40,501 nt of DNA from Rubrivivax sp. (GCA_024641945.1 JAHECD010000032.1:1-40501), one strand, 5' to 3'; positions 16,116 to 24,172 are shown, numbered from the stretch's first letter. Notes: generated by a model from the sequence alone, not told the origin. Translations and numbers: made by a program.

Positions 16116-16937
16116 GTGACCGACCGCGCGCCGCAGACCGAGCGCCTGCCCGCGGGCGCGAGCGACCGCTGGGACGATGCCTTCGGCGGCGCTGCCGGCA
16201 CGGTATTGACGGTGGGTTTCTTCGAGGCGGGCGGTGTGTCTGGTGGCATCACCGGCACCAGCGCCGGGACGTGGCAACTTGCCGGCAGCGCTGGCGCGGT
16301 GGTGTTGTCGGGCGGATCGAGCACCAGGGCCGTGACCGTCACCGGCACCGCGACGGCCGGCGCACCGCAATCGCGTGTGGAAGTCTCTTGGTTCGAGATC
16401 ACCTCCGCCGGCGGCGCGGCCGCGGGCGCCAGTGCCGCGTCGATCACGGTCACCGGCACGGCCACCGCCACGGTCTCGATGCCCACTGGCGTCGCCGGTA
16501 CCAGCATGGCAGCCTTCGCCGTCGTCGGCACGGCCACGGCGGCCAGTGCCGTGCAGGGTGCATCGATCGCCACGATCGGTGTCGCTGGTGCCGCTGTGGC
16601 GCGGTCCGTGCTCGGCGGCGCCAGCGTGGTGACGCTGCAGACCACGGGCAGCGCACAGGCACGGGTCCAGGTGCTCGCGGCGTCGACGACGACGGTTTCC
16701 GTCGCAGGCACCGCAACCGCATCCCAAGGCGCCGGCGCGGTGCGTGCCATCAGCGTCGGGGGGTGGCCGTTGACGGGGGCGGCGGCCGGGCAGGTGCGGG
16801 TCCATGCGTCGAGCCTGGCGGTCGTCGCGTGCGGCGGCACCGCCTCGGCAGGTGCACAGGTCAGCGGGCGTGCGGCGGGTGCCGTCACGCTGTCGGGCTC
16901 GGGCACGGCGCGTGTGCGCAAGGGTGGCAAGAAGTAG
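16116..16937 (+). CDS. Ala/Gly/Thr-rich tandem-repeat protein
   Basis: 273-residue low-complexity protein with a GTG start and a weak ribosome site. An N-terminal segment (1-65) holds DRWDDAFGGAAGTVLTVGFFEAGG. From about residue 65 it consists of roughly eight tandem repeats of about 20-25 residues, each carrying a version of xxTVxVxGTATA (AVTVTGTATA, SITVTGTATA, AFAVVGTATA, TVSVAGTATA, AVTLSGSGTA). The pattern alternates like beta-strands, as in fibre shafts. The end is basic (RVRKGGKK). It is the last gene of the six-gene run. No function can be assigned; a fibrous shaft is inferred. Confidence 0.65.
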   Translation: MTDRAPQTERLPAGASDRWDDAFGGAAGTVLTVGFFEAGGVSGGITGTSAGTWQLAGSAGAVVLSGGSSTRAVTVTGTATAGAPQSRVEVSWFEITSAGGAAAGASAASITVTGTATATVSMPTGVAGTSMAAFAVVGTATAASAVQGASIATIGVAGAAVARSVLGGASVVTLQTTGSAQARVQVLAASTTTVSVAGTATASQGAGAVRAISVGGWPLTGAAAGQVRVHASSLAVVACGGTASAGAQVSGRAAGAVTLSGSGTARVRKGGKK

Positions 16938-17273
16938 GCGGCCCGCCCGACAGCAGCGCATGAAAGCGTCGTCTGCGCAGCCGGTGGCAGGAAGGCTCGA
17001 TGCCTGGCGAGGCCGGGTGAGCGTGACCGTCCTTGGCGCTCGTGTCAGACTGTTGGAGCGGCGAGTTCTTCAAGCCCTGTCGTGCCGCCGACGATTTCAT
17101 CGGGCGCCACGATGGGTCCGCAGTCCGCGCATTCGCGGGCCTGACGAGGGATTGCCCGATTGTGGCGCCCTGCATCGCGCATCTACCCTGGCTATACAAG
17201 GGCTCGGGTCGCGCCGGAACGGCCATTCTGCCGTTCGGTTGATCGTTCGCTGAGCCAACCAGAGGAGCTCATC
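16938..17273 (+). other. Intergenic region and 5' leader of the M6 protease gene
   Basis: This 336-bp spacer shows no T-tailed terminator after the tandem-repeat gene. TATACA at 17193-17198 is a possible -10 box with no good -35. A 7-bp hairpin (GAACGGC at 17217-17223 with GCCGTTC at 17230-17236) lies in the probable leader, and AGGAG at 17263-17267 is the ribosome site of the protease gene. Confidence 0.45.
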
Positions 17274-19574
17274 TTGAATTCCAGACTGATACCGGGCCTG
17301 GCCCTGGTCGCCGCACTGATCGTGCCGGCGGCCTATGGGCAGGTCTCGGCCGGCGCACCCGGCCGTGGCAACGAGGCCCACAAGGCCGACAACCTCGAGC
17401 ATCCGCTCGGCAAGAAACAAGGCGAACTGCGCAAGCAAGGCCTGCAGAAGCTGCTGAAAGGGCAGGTCCAGGCCAAGGGTGCCAACAAGGTCGTGCAGGT
17501 GGCCAAGGGCCAGTTCGTCGAGCTGGCACGCCAGGGCGAGGACAAGATCTTCACGGTCCTGGGCCAGTTCGGTCCGGCGGTCTCGGCCACGTATGGTGGC
17601 CAGCCCGGCCCGGTGCGCAACCAGATTCCCCAGCCGAACCGGGCAGTGGACAACACCACCATCTGGGCGCCGGACTTCAACAAGGCGCACTATGAAAGCA
17701 AGCTGTTCGCCAGTGCGCCGGGTGCCGTGTCGATGCGCAACTTCTACATCGAGCAGTCGTCGGGGCGTTACGCCGTCAATGGCGACGTGACCGATTGGGT
17801 GCAGGTACCGAACAACGCTGCGTACTACGGCAGCAACTATTGCGGCGGCATCGTGTGCGCGCGCACCTGGCTGTTCGTGCGCGACTCGGTGAACGCCTGG
17901 TACGACGCGCAGATCGCGGCCGGCAAGACACCGGCGCAGATCGACGAGTACCTGTCGCAGTTCGACGTGTGGGACCGCTACGACAGCAATGGCGACGGCA
18001 ACTTCAACCAGCCCGACCACTACATCGATCACTTCCAGATCGTGCATGCGGGTGAAGGCGAAGAGACCGGCGGCGGTGCACAAGGCACCGATGCCATCTG
18101 GAGCCATCGCTGGTATGCCTTCTACAACAACATCGGCGCCACCGGCCCCACGGGCGCCAAGCTCGGCGGCATCCGGATCGGCAACAGCAGCTACTGGATC
18201 GGCGACTACACCGTGGAGCCCGAAAACGGCGGCGTGGGTGTTTTCGCGCACGAATTCGGCCACGACCTCGGCCTGCCCGACCTCTACGACACCAGCGGCA
18301 ATACCGGCGGCGCAGAGAACTCCACCGGCTTCTGGACCCTGTACTCGAGTGGGTCGTACGGCAACTCCGGCACGCCGGCCGAAGGCATCGGCGACAAGCC
18401 CATTCCGATGAGCGCCTACGAGAAGATCTTTCTCGGCTGGTCGAACTACGAGGTGGTGGGTGCAGGGCAGTCGGCCTCCGTCAAGCTGGGCCCGGCGTCG
18501 GCCAATACCAAGCAGGCGCAGCAACTCGTCGTCCTGTTGCCGGACAAGAAGGTCAGCACGGTCATCGGCAGCCCGTTCGCCGGCACCAAGTTCTACTACT
18601 CGGGTTCGGGCAACGACCTCGACAACTCGATGACACGTGCCGTCACGCTGCCCGCCGGGGCGGTGTCGCTGAGCGCCAAGGTGCGGTATGACATCGAGGC
18701 GGATTGGGACTACGCCTACGTCACGGTCAACGGCGCGTCCGTGGCGACCAATCTCTCGACGGGCACCAACCCGAACGGCCAGAACTTCGGCAATGGCATC
18801 ACCGGCAGCACGGGCGGCGCCTGGGTCGACCTGACGGCCGACCTGTCGGCCTATGCCGGGCAGACGGTGACGATCGGCTTCCGCTACTGGACCGATGGCG
18901 CGGTGGCGGAGGCCGGTTTCTCGGCCGACAACGTCGCGATCAGCGGGCAGGCCGCCGACGGCGCCGAGTCCGCCGTGGCCTGGACCTATGCCGGCTTCAT
19001 CAGCACCACGGGAACGGTGACGAACTCGTACTTCAATGCCTACTATGCGGAATACCGCAATTACCGCGGATACGACGACGGGCTGCGCACGGGGCCTTAC
19101 AACTTCGGCTTCGTGAACAATGCGGCACTGGGCAACTGGGTCGAGCACTACCCGTACGAGGACGGGTTGCTGGTGTGGTACTACGACACCTCGTTCGCCG
19201 ACAACAGCATCGGTGACCATTGCGCCAGCGGTCGATGCGGCGGCCTGTACCTGCCCGTCGACGCGCACCCGGCGCTGCTGCAGCGGCCGGACAACGGCCA
19301 GGTCTGGCGTCCGCGCATCCAGTCCTACGATTCGACGTTCGGCCTGGAACCGACGACGAGGATCTGTCTGCATGCGAACAGCGTCGAAGGCTGTTACGGC
19401 GGGCTGCCGGCGAACCCCTTGTTCGACGACATGCAGGACTACTGGGTGGCGCCGGACGCGACGATCGGCCACCGCGGCTGGGCCAGCGTGATCGTGCCGA
19501 AGACCGGCACCACGATCCGCGTGTTGAATACCTCTGCGCAAGGCAACTTCATGCAGGTGCACGTCAACAAGTAG
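17274..19574 (+). CDS. Secreted M6-family (immune inhibitor A-like) metalloprotease
   Basis: Exported zinc metalloprotease, 766 residues from the TTG at 17274. That start is supported by AGGAG 6 nt upstream and by the immediate signal peptide (SRLIPGLALVAALIVPAAYG). The zinc motif is HEFGHDLGLPD, with H326, E327 and H330 and the M6-type third ligand D336. Before it lies DRYDSNGDGNFNQPDHYIDHFQIVHAGEGEE, as in immune inhibitor A proteases. Residues about 445-570 form a jelly-roll/MAM-like region (DYAYVTVNGASV, IGFRYWTDGAVAEAGFSADNVAI). It has no PEP-CTERM or autotransporter tail, so it is likely released. The gene is monocistronic, followed by a strong terminator; it may degrade extracellular protein, but the substrate is unknown. 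Confidence 0.93.
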   Translation: MNSRLIPGLALVAALIVPAAYGQVSAGAPGRGNEAHKADNLEHPLGKKQGELRKQGLQKLLKGQVQAKGANKVVQVAKGQFVELARQGEDKIFTVLGQFGPAVSATYGGQPGPVRNQIPQPNRAVDNTTIWAPDFNKAHYESKLFASAPGAVSMRNFYIEQSSGRYAVNGDVTDWVQVPNNAAYYGSNYCGGIVCARTWLFVRDSVNAWYDAQIAAGKTPAQIDEYLSQFDVWDRYDSNGDGNFNQPDHYIDHFQIVHAGEGEETGGGAQGTDAIWSHRWYAFYNNIGATGPTGAKLGGIRIGNSSYWIGDYTVEPENGGVGVFAHEFGHDLGLPDLYDTSGNTGGAENSTGFWTLYSSGSYGNSGTPAEGIGDKPIPMSAYEKIFLGWSNYEVVGAGQSASVKLGPASANTKQAQQLVVLLPDKKVSTVIGSPFAGTKFYYSGSGNDLDNSMTRAVTLPAGAVSLSAKVRYDIEADWDYAYVTVNGASVATNLSTGTNPNGQNFGNGITGSTGGAWVDLTADLSAYAGQTVTIGFRYWTDGAVAEAGFSADNVAISGQAADGAESAVAWTYAGFISTTGTVTNSYFNAYYAEYRNYRGYDDGLRTGPYNFGFVNNAALGNWVEHYPYEDGLLVWYYDTSFADNSIGDHCASGRCGGLYLPVDAHPALLQRPDNGQVWRPRIQSYDSTFGLEPTTRICLHANSVEGCYGGLPANPLFDDMQDYWVAPDATIGHRGWASVIVPKTGTTIRVLNTSAQGNFMQVHVNK

Positions 19575-19631
19575 GGCGTTTCGGTCTGGGCCGGCTTGTG
19601 TCCGGCCCGGGCCCAGCGATCCAACGACTTC

Positions 19632-19667
19632 AAGGCCTGCCGGGCTCGCTGCCTGGCAGGCCTTTTT
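19632..19667 (+). terminator. Intrinsic terminator of the M6 protease gene
   Basis: AAGGCCTGCC at 19632-19641 pairs perfectly (10 bp) with GGCAGGCCTT at 19655-19664, ending in a run of five T. A second hairpin (GGGCCGG at 19588-19594 with CCGGCCC at 19602-19608) lies between the stop codon and this terminator. Confidence 0.9.
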
Positions 19668-19895
19668 CATGGGCATCGGGTCTGTGCCGCCGCATGGGCT
19701 CTGGTTCGGCGGTCACGAATTCGTCGATGGCGTCGAATACACGGCTCCGCGCATTCATCTTCCGATCGAAGTGCTCGATCAAGGTGTCGATGATTTCGAC
19801 CGTTCGGCTATCGGAGCCGCGCCGCCGTCGTGGCTGGAACCGGGGCGTCGCAGGGGCAGCGGTGGCTCCCGGACGCAGCAGACGCCATCGCGCGC

Positions 19896-19985
19896 TGGCG
19901 GAAGCGGTGAGATTCGAACTCACGGACGGGTTCCCCCGTCGCCGGTTTTCAAGACCGGTGCCTTCAACCGCTCGGCCACGCTTCC
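19896..19985 (-). tRNA. tRNA-Ser(TGA)
   Basis: The minus strand begins GGAAGCGTGGCCGAG, has the anticodon arm ACCGG-TCTTGAAAA-CCGG with anticodon TGA (19949-19951), a long class II variable arm (CGACGGGGGAACCCGTCC region), the T loop GTTCGAATC and a 3' acceptor CGCTTCC plus G. The 7-bp acceptor stem is perfect (19979-19985 with 19900-19906), and CCA is encoded at 19896-19898. The sequence is close to bacterial tRNA-Ser(UGA), which reads UCA and related serine codons. Both flanks lack another tRNA. Confidence 0.97.
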
Positions 19986-20065
19986 TGCAGGTGCGATTGT
20001 GCCTGCAGCCGGACATGCCCGCGGCGCGTGGCCGGAGCCATGCACGCGAAGCGGTCGTGTGTTGT

Positions 20066-20605
20066 CTACCTGGCGGCCACAGGCCAGTTCCGGACCTGGC
20101 GCCAAGCCGCGGCCGGCGCAGCCGGCATCTTGTCCATGTGCTTGAGGAACAGGGCCAGGGTCCAGATCTCCCTGTCGCTCAGCGACTGCCCGAAGGACGG
20201 CATGCCCGTGAGCCGGATGCCGTGTTTGATCTTCCAGAAGGATTCGGCCTCGGGGTCGTCCTCGACGCCTTCGCTGGCCAGTTGCGGAGGCTTCTGGTAC
20301 AGGCCTCTGGCGATCGGCGATGCCGACGCATTGCCCGCTGCCGTGCCATGACACACGGCGCAATTCGTCGAGAAGAGTCGCACACCCTCGGTCAGGTTCT
20401 CGTCGGTGGCCGCCACCGGGTTCGGCTGGTCCGGCGCCAGGCGGCGCATCGAAGCGTGCAACGACGTACCGGCCATCCAAGCTTCCAGCGCGCTCGGGTC
20501 CGCATCGGCGTTGGCAGGAATCCATCCGCTGTACAACAGCGCGGTCGCCACGATCGCGATGAGCGCGAACACCAGGGTGGCACCGGAAATGAATCCTCTC
20601 GACAT
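20066..20605 (-). CDS. Membrane-anchored c-type cytochrome
   Basis: Electron carrier of the periplasm, 179 residues. It has an N-terminal membrane segment (residues about 8-27, ATLVFALIAIVATALLYSGW) that is probably an uncleaved anchor. A single haem c domain follows, with CAVCH (C82, C85, H86) and a likely axial methionine M135 in LTGMPSFGQSLSDREIW. The domain is of the class I type found as cytochrome subunits of oxidases or dehydrogenases. No oxidase or dehydrogenase gene is adjacent, so its partner is unknown. It stands alone between the tRNA and the divergent PAP2 gene. Confidence 0.9.
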   Translation of the reverse strand: MSRGFISGATLVFALIAIVATALLYSGWIPANADADPSALEAWMAGTSLHASMRRLAPDQPNPVAATDENLTEGVRLFSTNCAVCHGTAAGNASASPIARGLYQKPPQLASEGVEDDPEAESFWKIKHGIRLTGMPSFGQSLSDREIWTLALFLKHMDKMPAAPAAAWRQVRNWPVAAR

Positions 20606-20913
20606 GGTGTTTGATTCCTTTGGGCGGCAAGGTTGTTGGACCGGTCGCGCCTGTCGGCCGCTTCGTCAGGGCAATCCGCGGCGCCCGGCGCGGCGGAGCC
20701 GTGTCGTGGCCTGGGCTCGCGCGAGTCCACTGCATTCGCCGACGGTCGCATGGCGCGATCTTCGATCGCTGTCACTTGGTCTGGGCTTAATGTCCGGCCA
20801 CCGGCCGGATCCCGGCGGTGCACGGGCGGTGGTTAAGTCGCGGTTAAGCGCCTTCGATCGAGCATGCGCGGCTGCGCGGCCTGCCCGTTCGGCGCATCGT
20901 CGCCTTGTGTGCC
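20606..20913. other. Divergent regulatory region, cytochrome c / PAP2-regulator operon
   Basis: This 308-bp spacer separates two divergent genes. The main visible signal is the TTAAG direct repeat at 20832-20848, annotated separately. I see no clear consensus promoter for the cytochrome gene and no convincing small coding region. Confidence 0.5.
20832..20848 (+). promoter_or_regulatory. PmrA/QseB-box-like direct repeat upstream of the PAP2 gene
   Basis: GTTAAG-TCGCG-GTTAAG is a direct repeat with an 11-bp period, close to the PmrA-type consensus HTTAAK-N5-HTTAAK bound by OmpR/PhoB-family regulators. It ends 65 nt before the PAP2 start. A degenerate version at 23669-23685 shares the pattern TAAGTCGC-N-G-N-TAAG, so the response regulator encoded at 21540 is the likely ligand. 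Confidence 0.6.
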
Positions 20914-21519
20914 ATGAACAACCTGCACGTCTTTCAGCTGATCAACGCATCGCCCGGGCTGGACCCGCTGCGTCTTGCGGCGGCGACGGTCTTGGCACGC
21001 TGGGCGATCGTTCTGATTCCCGTCGCCCTCACGGCGGCGTGGATCCGCGGCGACCATGCCGCGCGGCGTGAACTGCTTCAGTGTCTGCTCGCGGTGGGCC
21101 TTGCACTGGGCGTCGCGCAGGTCGTCAGCCACGTCTGGCCGCAGCCGCGGCCGTTTGCCCTGCACCTCGGAACGCAGTACCTCGACCATGGCCCGGATCC
21201 GGGCCTTCCGAGCGACCACGTGGTCGTCTTCTGGAGCCTGGCGCTCGCGCAGCTGCGCACGAGGCGCTATGCCATCTGGGGGTTTCCGCTCCTCGCGCTG
21301 GGATTGCTCGTGGGTTGGAGTCGGGTCTATCTGGGGGTCCACTTTCCGCTCGACGTCATGGCAGCGCTGCCCGTCGCCTGGGCCGGAGCCGTCGCGGCGA
21401 GGCGGCTGCAGGCGCCTGTGCTGCCGCTTGTCGCCCGTATCCTCTACGCCTACGATCGTCTCGCCCGGCGGCTGTCCCACCTGCTGGCCGAGGCGGTGGC
21501 GCATGGGCGGCGCCGCTGA
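20914..21519 (+). CDS. PAP2-family phosphatase (undecaprenyl-diphosphatase-like)
   Basis: Integral membrane lipid phosphatase, 201 residues with about five membrane helices. PAP2 motifs are present: RPF at about 77-79 (C1; the usual lysine seven residues before is replaced by Ser), PSDH (C2) and SRVYLGVHFPLD (C3, catalytic His in HFPLD). The family hydrolyses undecaprenyl diphosphate or other lipid phosphates on the periplasmic side. It is the first gene of an operon with a response regulator (20 nt downstream) and a histidine kinase, under a PmrA-like box. The role in recycling carrier lipid or remodelling lipid A phosphate is inferred from family and context. The ATG at 20914 is preferred over an in-frame GTG at 20905. 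Confidence 0.87.
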   Translation: MNNLHVFQLINASPGLDPLRLAAATVLARWAIVLIPVALTAAWIRGDHAARRELLQCLLAVGLALGVAQVVSHVWPQPRPFALHLGTQYLDHGPDPGLPSDHVVVFWSLALAQLRTRRYAIWGFPLLALGLLVGWSRVYLGVHFPLDVMAALPVAWAGAVAARRLQAPVLPLVARILYAYDRLARRLSHLLAEAVAHGRRR

Positions 21520-21539
21520 CCGACCACTCCAGTGAATCG

Positions 21540-22199
21540 ATGCGAATCCTCCTGATCGAAGACGACACGATGATCGGCAAGGCCGTCCGCCGCGGCCTGG
21601 TGGAAGCCGGTCTCGCCGTGGACTGGGTCACCGATGGCCACGCTGCCGACCTGGCGCTCGTCAACGGTGTGTACGACCTGGCCGTGCTCGACCTCGGCCT
21701 GCCCCGCAAGGACGGCATGACGATCCTGAACGAATTGCGTGCCAAGGGCCATTCGATCCCGGTGCTGATCACGTCCGCACGCGACACGGTCCGCGATCGC
21801 ATCGCGGGCCTCGAGGCGGGTGCCGACGACTACCTGCTCAAACCGTTCGATCTGGACGAACTGATCGCGCGGGTGCGGGCGCTGCTGCGGCGTCACGCCG
21901 GCAGCGGCTCACCGGTCCTCAAGAGCGGCTCGATCGCGCTGGATCCCGTTCGCAAGACCGTGACCCGCGGCGACACGACGATCGATCTTTCGGCCAAGGA
22001 ATTTGCGGTGCTCGAGGCCTTGATGCAGCGGCCCGGCGCCGTGCTGTCCCGCGCAAGACTCGAGGAATCGGTCTACGGCTGGGGCGACGAGGTCGGCAGC
22101 AATGCCATCGAGGTGCACCTGCACCACCTGCGCAAGAAACTCGGCCCGGATGCGATCAAGAACGTGCGCGGCGTGGGATACCGGGTCGCGGAGGACTGA
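21540..22199 (+). CDS. OmpR/PhoB-family response regulator (PmrA/QseB-like)
   Basis: Two-component DNA-binding regulator, 219 residues. The receiver domain (1-115) has the acidic pocket E7-D8-D9, phosphoacceptor D51 in LAVLDLGLPRKDG, conserved Thr/Ser in LITSARD, and Lys in YLLKPFDLDELIARVRALLRR. The C-terminal winged helix (about 125-219) shows SAKEFAVLEALMQRPGAVLSR and SNAIEVHLHHLRKKLG, ending GVGYRV. It resembles the PmrA/QseB/TctD subgroup. The stop is immediately followed by the kinase ATG (22200). Matching TAAG direct repeats before 20914 and before 23757 suggest autoregulation and control of the PepSY/COG4705 pair. Confidence 0.93.
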   Translation: MRILLIEDDTMIGKAVRRGLVEAGLAVDWVTDGHAADLALVNGVYDLAVLDLGLPRKDGMTILNELRAKGHSIPVLITSARDTVRDRIAGLEAGADDYLLKPFDLDELIARVRALLRRHAGSGSPVLKSGSIALDPVRKTVTRGDTTIDLSAKEFAVLEALMQRPGAVLSRARLEESVYGWGDEVGSNAIEVHLHHLRKKLGPDAIKNVRGVGYRVAED

Positions 22200-23579
22200 A
22201 TGCGCTCGATCGAGCGCGACCTGCTGGCCTGGCTCATGGGGGCCTTGCTGCTTGGGTCGGTGGCCATCGTGCTGGTGACCTATCTCGTCACGCTGGACGA
22301 GATGAACGAGGTCTTCGATGCGGATCTCAAGAACGTGGCCGAGGCGCTGGGCACGCACCATCGCGCCGGCTCGGGGCCGGGCGACCCTGCTTTGCCTCGG
22401 TCGCCGGTGCGGTCCGACGTCGCGGACCTCGCGGAAATCGTCACCGTCACCTGGACACACGACGGGCGCCGGGTCTTTTCTTCCGACCCGCGGGTGGCCA
22501 TCCCCTTCAGCGACCACGAGGCGTTGTCCCGGGTGCCTGTCGGGCCCGAGCTCTGGATCGTCTATACCGACGTCAGCCCGAACGGTGTCGCGCAGGCTGC
22601 GCAGCGCGAGCAGGCCCGCCATGCCACCGCGGCCGAGTCGGCGTCCAAGATCTTTCTGCCGATGCTGGCCCTCGTGGCGTTCGTGGCCGGCCTGTTGACC
22701 GTGGCGCTGCGCCGCGGCCTGAGGCCTCTCGACAGTGCCGCGCGTGACATCGCCACGCGCACCGCCTCGTCGCTGGTGCCGATCCCGACCGCCGACGTGC
22801 CGGCGGAGATCACGCCGCTCGTCGCTTCGATCAACGGCTTGATGGCGCGCCTGGCCTTGGCGTTTTCCGCCGAGCGGCGCTTCCTGTCCGATGCCGCACA
22901 CGAACTGCGCACGCCGGTGACGGCATTGCGGTTGCAGCTGCAGCTGCTCAAGCGGTCCAGCACCGACGACGCGCGCTCCGAATCCATGGCCGAACTCGAA
23001 GCGGGCATCGACCGTTCGCAACGGGTCATCGAGCAGCTGCTGCACCTGGCCCGTTTCGAGCCCGGCGGCGAGCCGGCTCGCCGCGAACCCGTCGATCTGC
23101 TCGGCCTGGCTCGCAGCGTCGTGGCGTCGATGGCCGTCAAGGCCGACGCGCGCGGCGTGGACCTGGGCGCCCGCGGCGAGGCGGGGCTGATCGTCGAAGG
23201 CGACGCCGCCCAGTTGACCGTGCTGCTCGACAACCTGGTCGAAAACGCGTTGCGCTATACCCCGTCCGGCGGGGCCGTCGACGTGGTGGCTGCGATGCTC
23301 GGCAACCGCCCGTCGCTGCGGGTGGTCGACGATGGACCGGGCATTGCCGAGGCCGAACGCGCCCGCGTCTTCGACCGTTTCTATCGCAGCCCGGAGGCAT
23401 TGGCCCTGGCCGGTGACGCCGGGGGCACCGGGCTGGGCCTGTCCATCGTCCGCGCGATCGCGGACCTGCACGGTGCGGACGTTTCTTTGCATGCGCCGGC
23501 ATCGGGTTCGGGCATCGAGGTGCGGGTCCGCTTTGCCGAAAGGCGCGCGCCGCTGCTCGACGAACAGCCCGGGCACTGA
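22200..23579 (+). CDS. Sensor histidine kinase (QseC/PmrB-like)
   Basis: Membrane sensor kinase, 459 residues, cognate to the regulator encoded directly upstream. One membrane helix lies at about residues 9-31 and a second at about 152-171 (IFLPMLALVAFVAGLLTVAL), with a small periplasmic domain between of the 2CSK_N/QseC type. A HAMP-like linker follows (RRGLRPLDSAARDIATR). The dimerisation domain carries H234 in RRFLSDAAHELRTPVTALRL. The ATPase domain has the N box DNLVENALRYTP, VVDDGPGI, and GGTGLGLSIVRAI. All catalytic motifs are intact. The signal is unknown; the company of PAP2 and PepSY genes suggests an envelope or cation stimulus. Confidence 0.93.
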   Translation: MRSIERDLLAWLMGALLLGSVAIVLVTYLVTLDEMNEVFDADLKNVAEALGTHHRAGSGPGDPALPRSPVRSDVADLAEIVTVTWTHDGRRVFSSDPRVAIPFSDHEALSRVPVGPELWIVYTDVSPNGVAQAAQREQARHATAAESASKIFLPMLALVAFVAGLLTVALRRGLRPLDSAARDIATRTASSLVPIPTADVPAEITPLVASINGLMARLALAFSAERRFLSDAAHELRTPVTALRLQLQLLKRSSTDDARSESMAELEAGIDRSQRVIEQLLHLARFEPGGEPARREPVDLLGLARSVVASMAVKADARGVDLGARGEAGLIVEGDAAQLTVLLDNLVENALRYTPSGGAVDVVAAMLGNRPSLRVVDDGPGIAEAERARVFDRFYRSPEALALAGDAGGTGLGLSIVRAIADLHGADVSLHAPASGSGIEVRVRFAERRAPLLDEQPGH

Positions 23580-23668
23580 CCGCTTCGGGGTGCCGCTGCG
23601 GCCCGGCCAGCGGGCGGTCGCTGCGACTGCCGCGTTGCCGCCATCGGCGATGGATGTTTCGTTGTGCC

Positions 23669-23685
23669 CATAAGTCGCCGCTAAG
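23669..23685 (+). promoter_or_regulatory. Second, degenerate regulator box upstream of the PepSY gene
   Basis: CATAAG-TCGCC-GCTAAG has the same 11-bp spacing and central TCGC as the box at 20832-20848. It ends 71 nt before the PepSY start, against 65 nt for the first box, suggesting a second promoter under the same response regulator. Confidence 0.5.
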
Positions 23686-23756
23686 ACAGGGTCGCGCAAA
23701 GTCCGGTCTGTCGACGGGCACAGCGCCCGGACGACCCCCCTTTGAAGGAGCCTGCG

Positions 23757-24095
23757 ATGACTCGCAACATGACGATGGGTGCACTGCTGCTGACCGCTGG
23801 GCTGGCGGTTGCCGCGGGCGTGGTCTTTGCAGAACGGTCCCGCGATGACGTCAACGACGCGGTGACCGACCTGGCCCGAGCCAGGATCAGCATCGTGCAG
23901 GCGATCGACGCCGCCGAGGCGGACACGGGCGGCAAAGCTGTTCGGGCCGAACTGGACGCCGAAGAGGAGTCGGACGTCGTTTTTCAGGTCGAAGTGGTCG
24001 CCCCCGACGGCAAGGTCTTTGAGGTGACGGTCGACGGCCTCGACGGAAAGGTCTCGAGCCGCCGGCTCGATACCACCGACCGTGCAACCCGATGA
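23757..24095 (+). CDS. Exported PepSY-domain protein
   Basis: 112-residue small exported protein. It has an N-terminal signal peptide (MGALLLTAGLAVAAGVVFA) followed by a single PepSY domain (DLARARISIVQAIDAAE, then ESDVVFQVEVVAPDGKVFEVTVDGLDGKVSSRR). PepSY domains are thought to bind peptides or inhibit proteases, and they often accompany two-component systems in proteobacteria. The ATG at 23757 has AAGGAG (23745-23750) 6 nt upstream. It lies in the two-component locus with its own regulator-like box upstream; its stop is about 80 nt before the COG4705 gene. Confidence 0.85.
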   Translation: MTRNMTMGALLLTAGLAVAAGVVFAERSRDDVNDAVTDLARARISIVQAIDAAEADTGGKAVRAELDAEEESDVVFQVEVVAPDGKVFEVTVDGLDGKVSSRRLDTTDRATR

Positions 24096-24172
24096 ATGCA
24101 GCGGCGCCCTGCATCGCGTCGGGTGCCCACCGGCCGGAAGGCCCCCACTTCCATCAAACAAGGCATGAACGC

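Noticed and set aside
17097..19676. 859-codon minus-strand frame antisense to the metalloprotease
   Set aside because: The sense strand holds a signal peptide, an intact HExxH motif and a matching terminator; the antisense product shows no recognisable feature.
19896..19985. tRNA-Ser as a used attachment site for the tail-fibre-like cassette
   Set aside because: I found no second copy of the tRNA 3' end in the window and no integrase gene, so nothing supports recent integration here.
19669..20145. Plus-strand frame with a SGEIRTHGRVPPSPVFKTGAF-like peptide
   Set aside because: This peptide is the well-known false translation of the strand opposite a tRNA-Ser gene.
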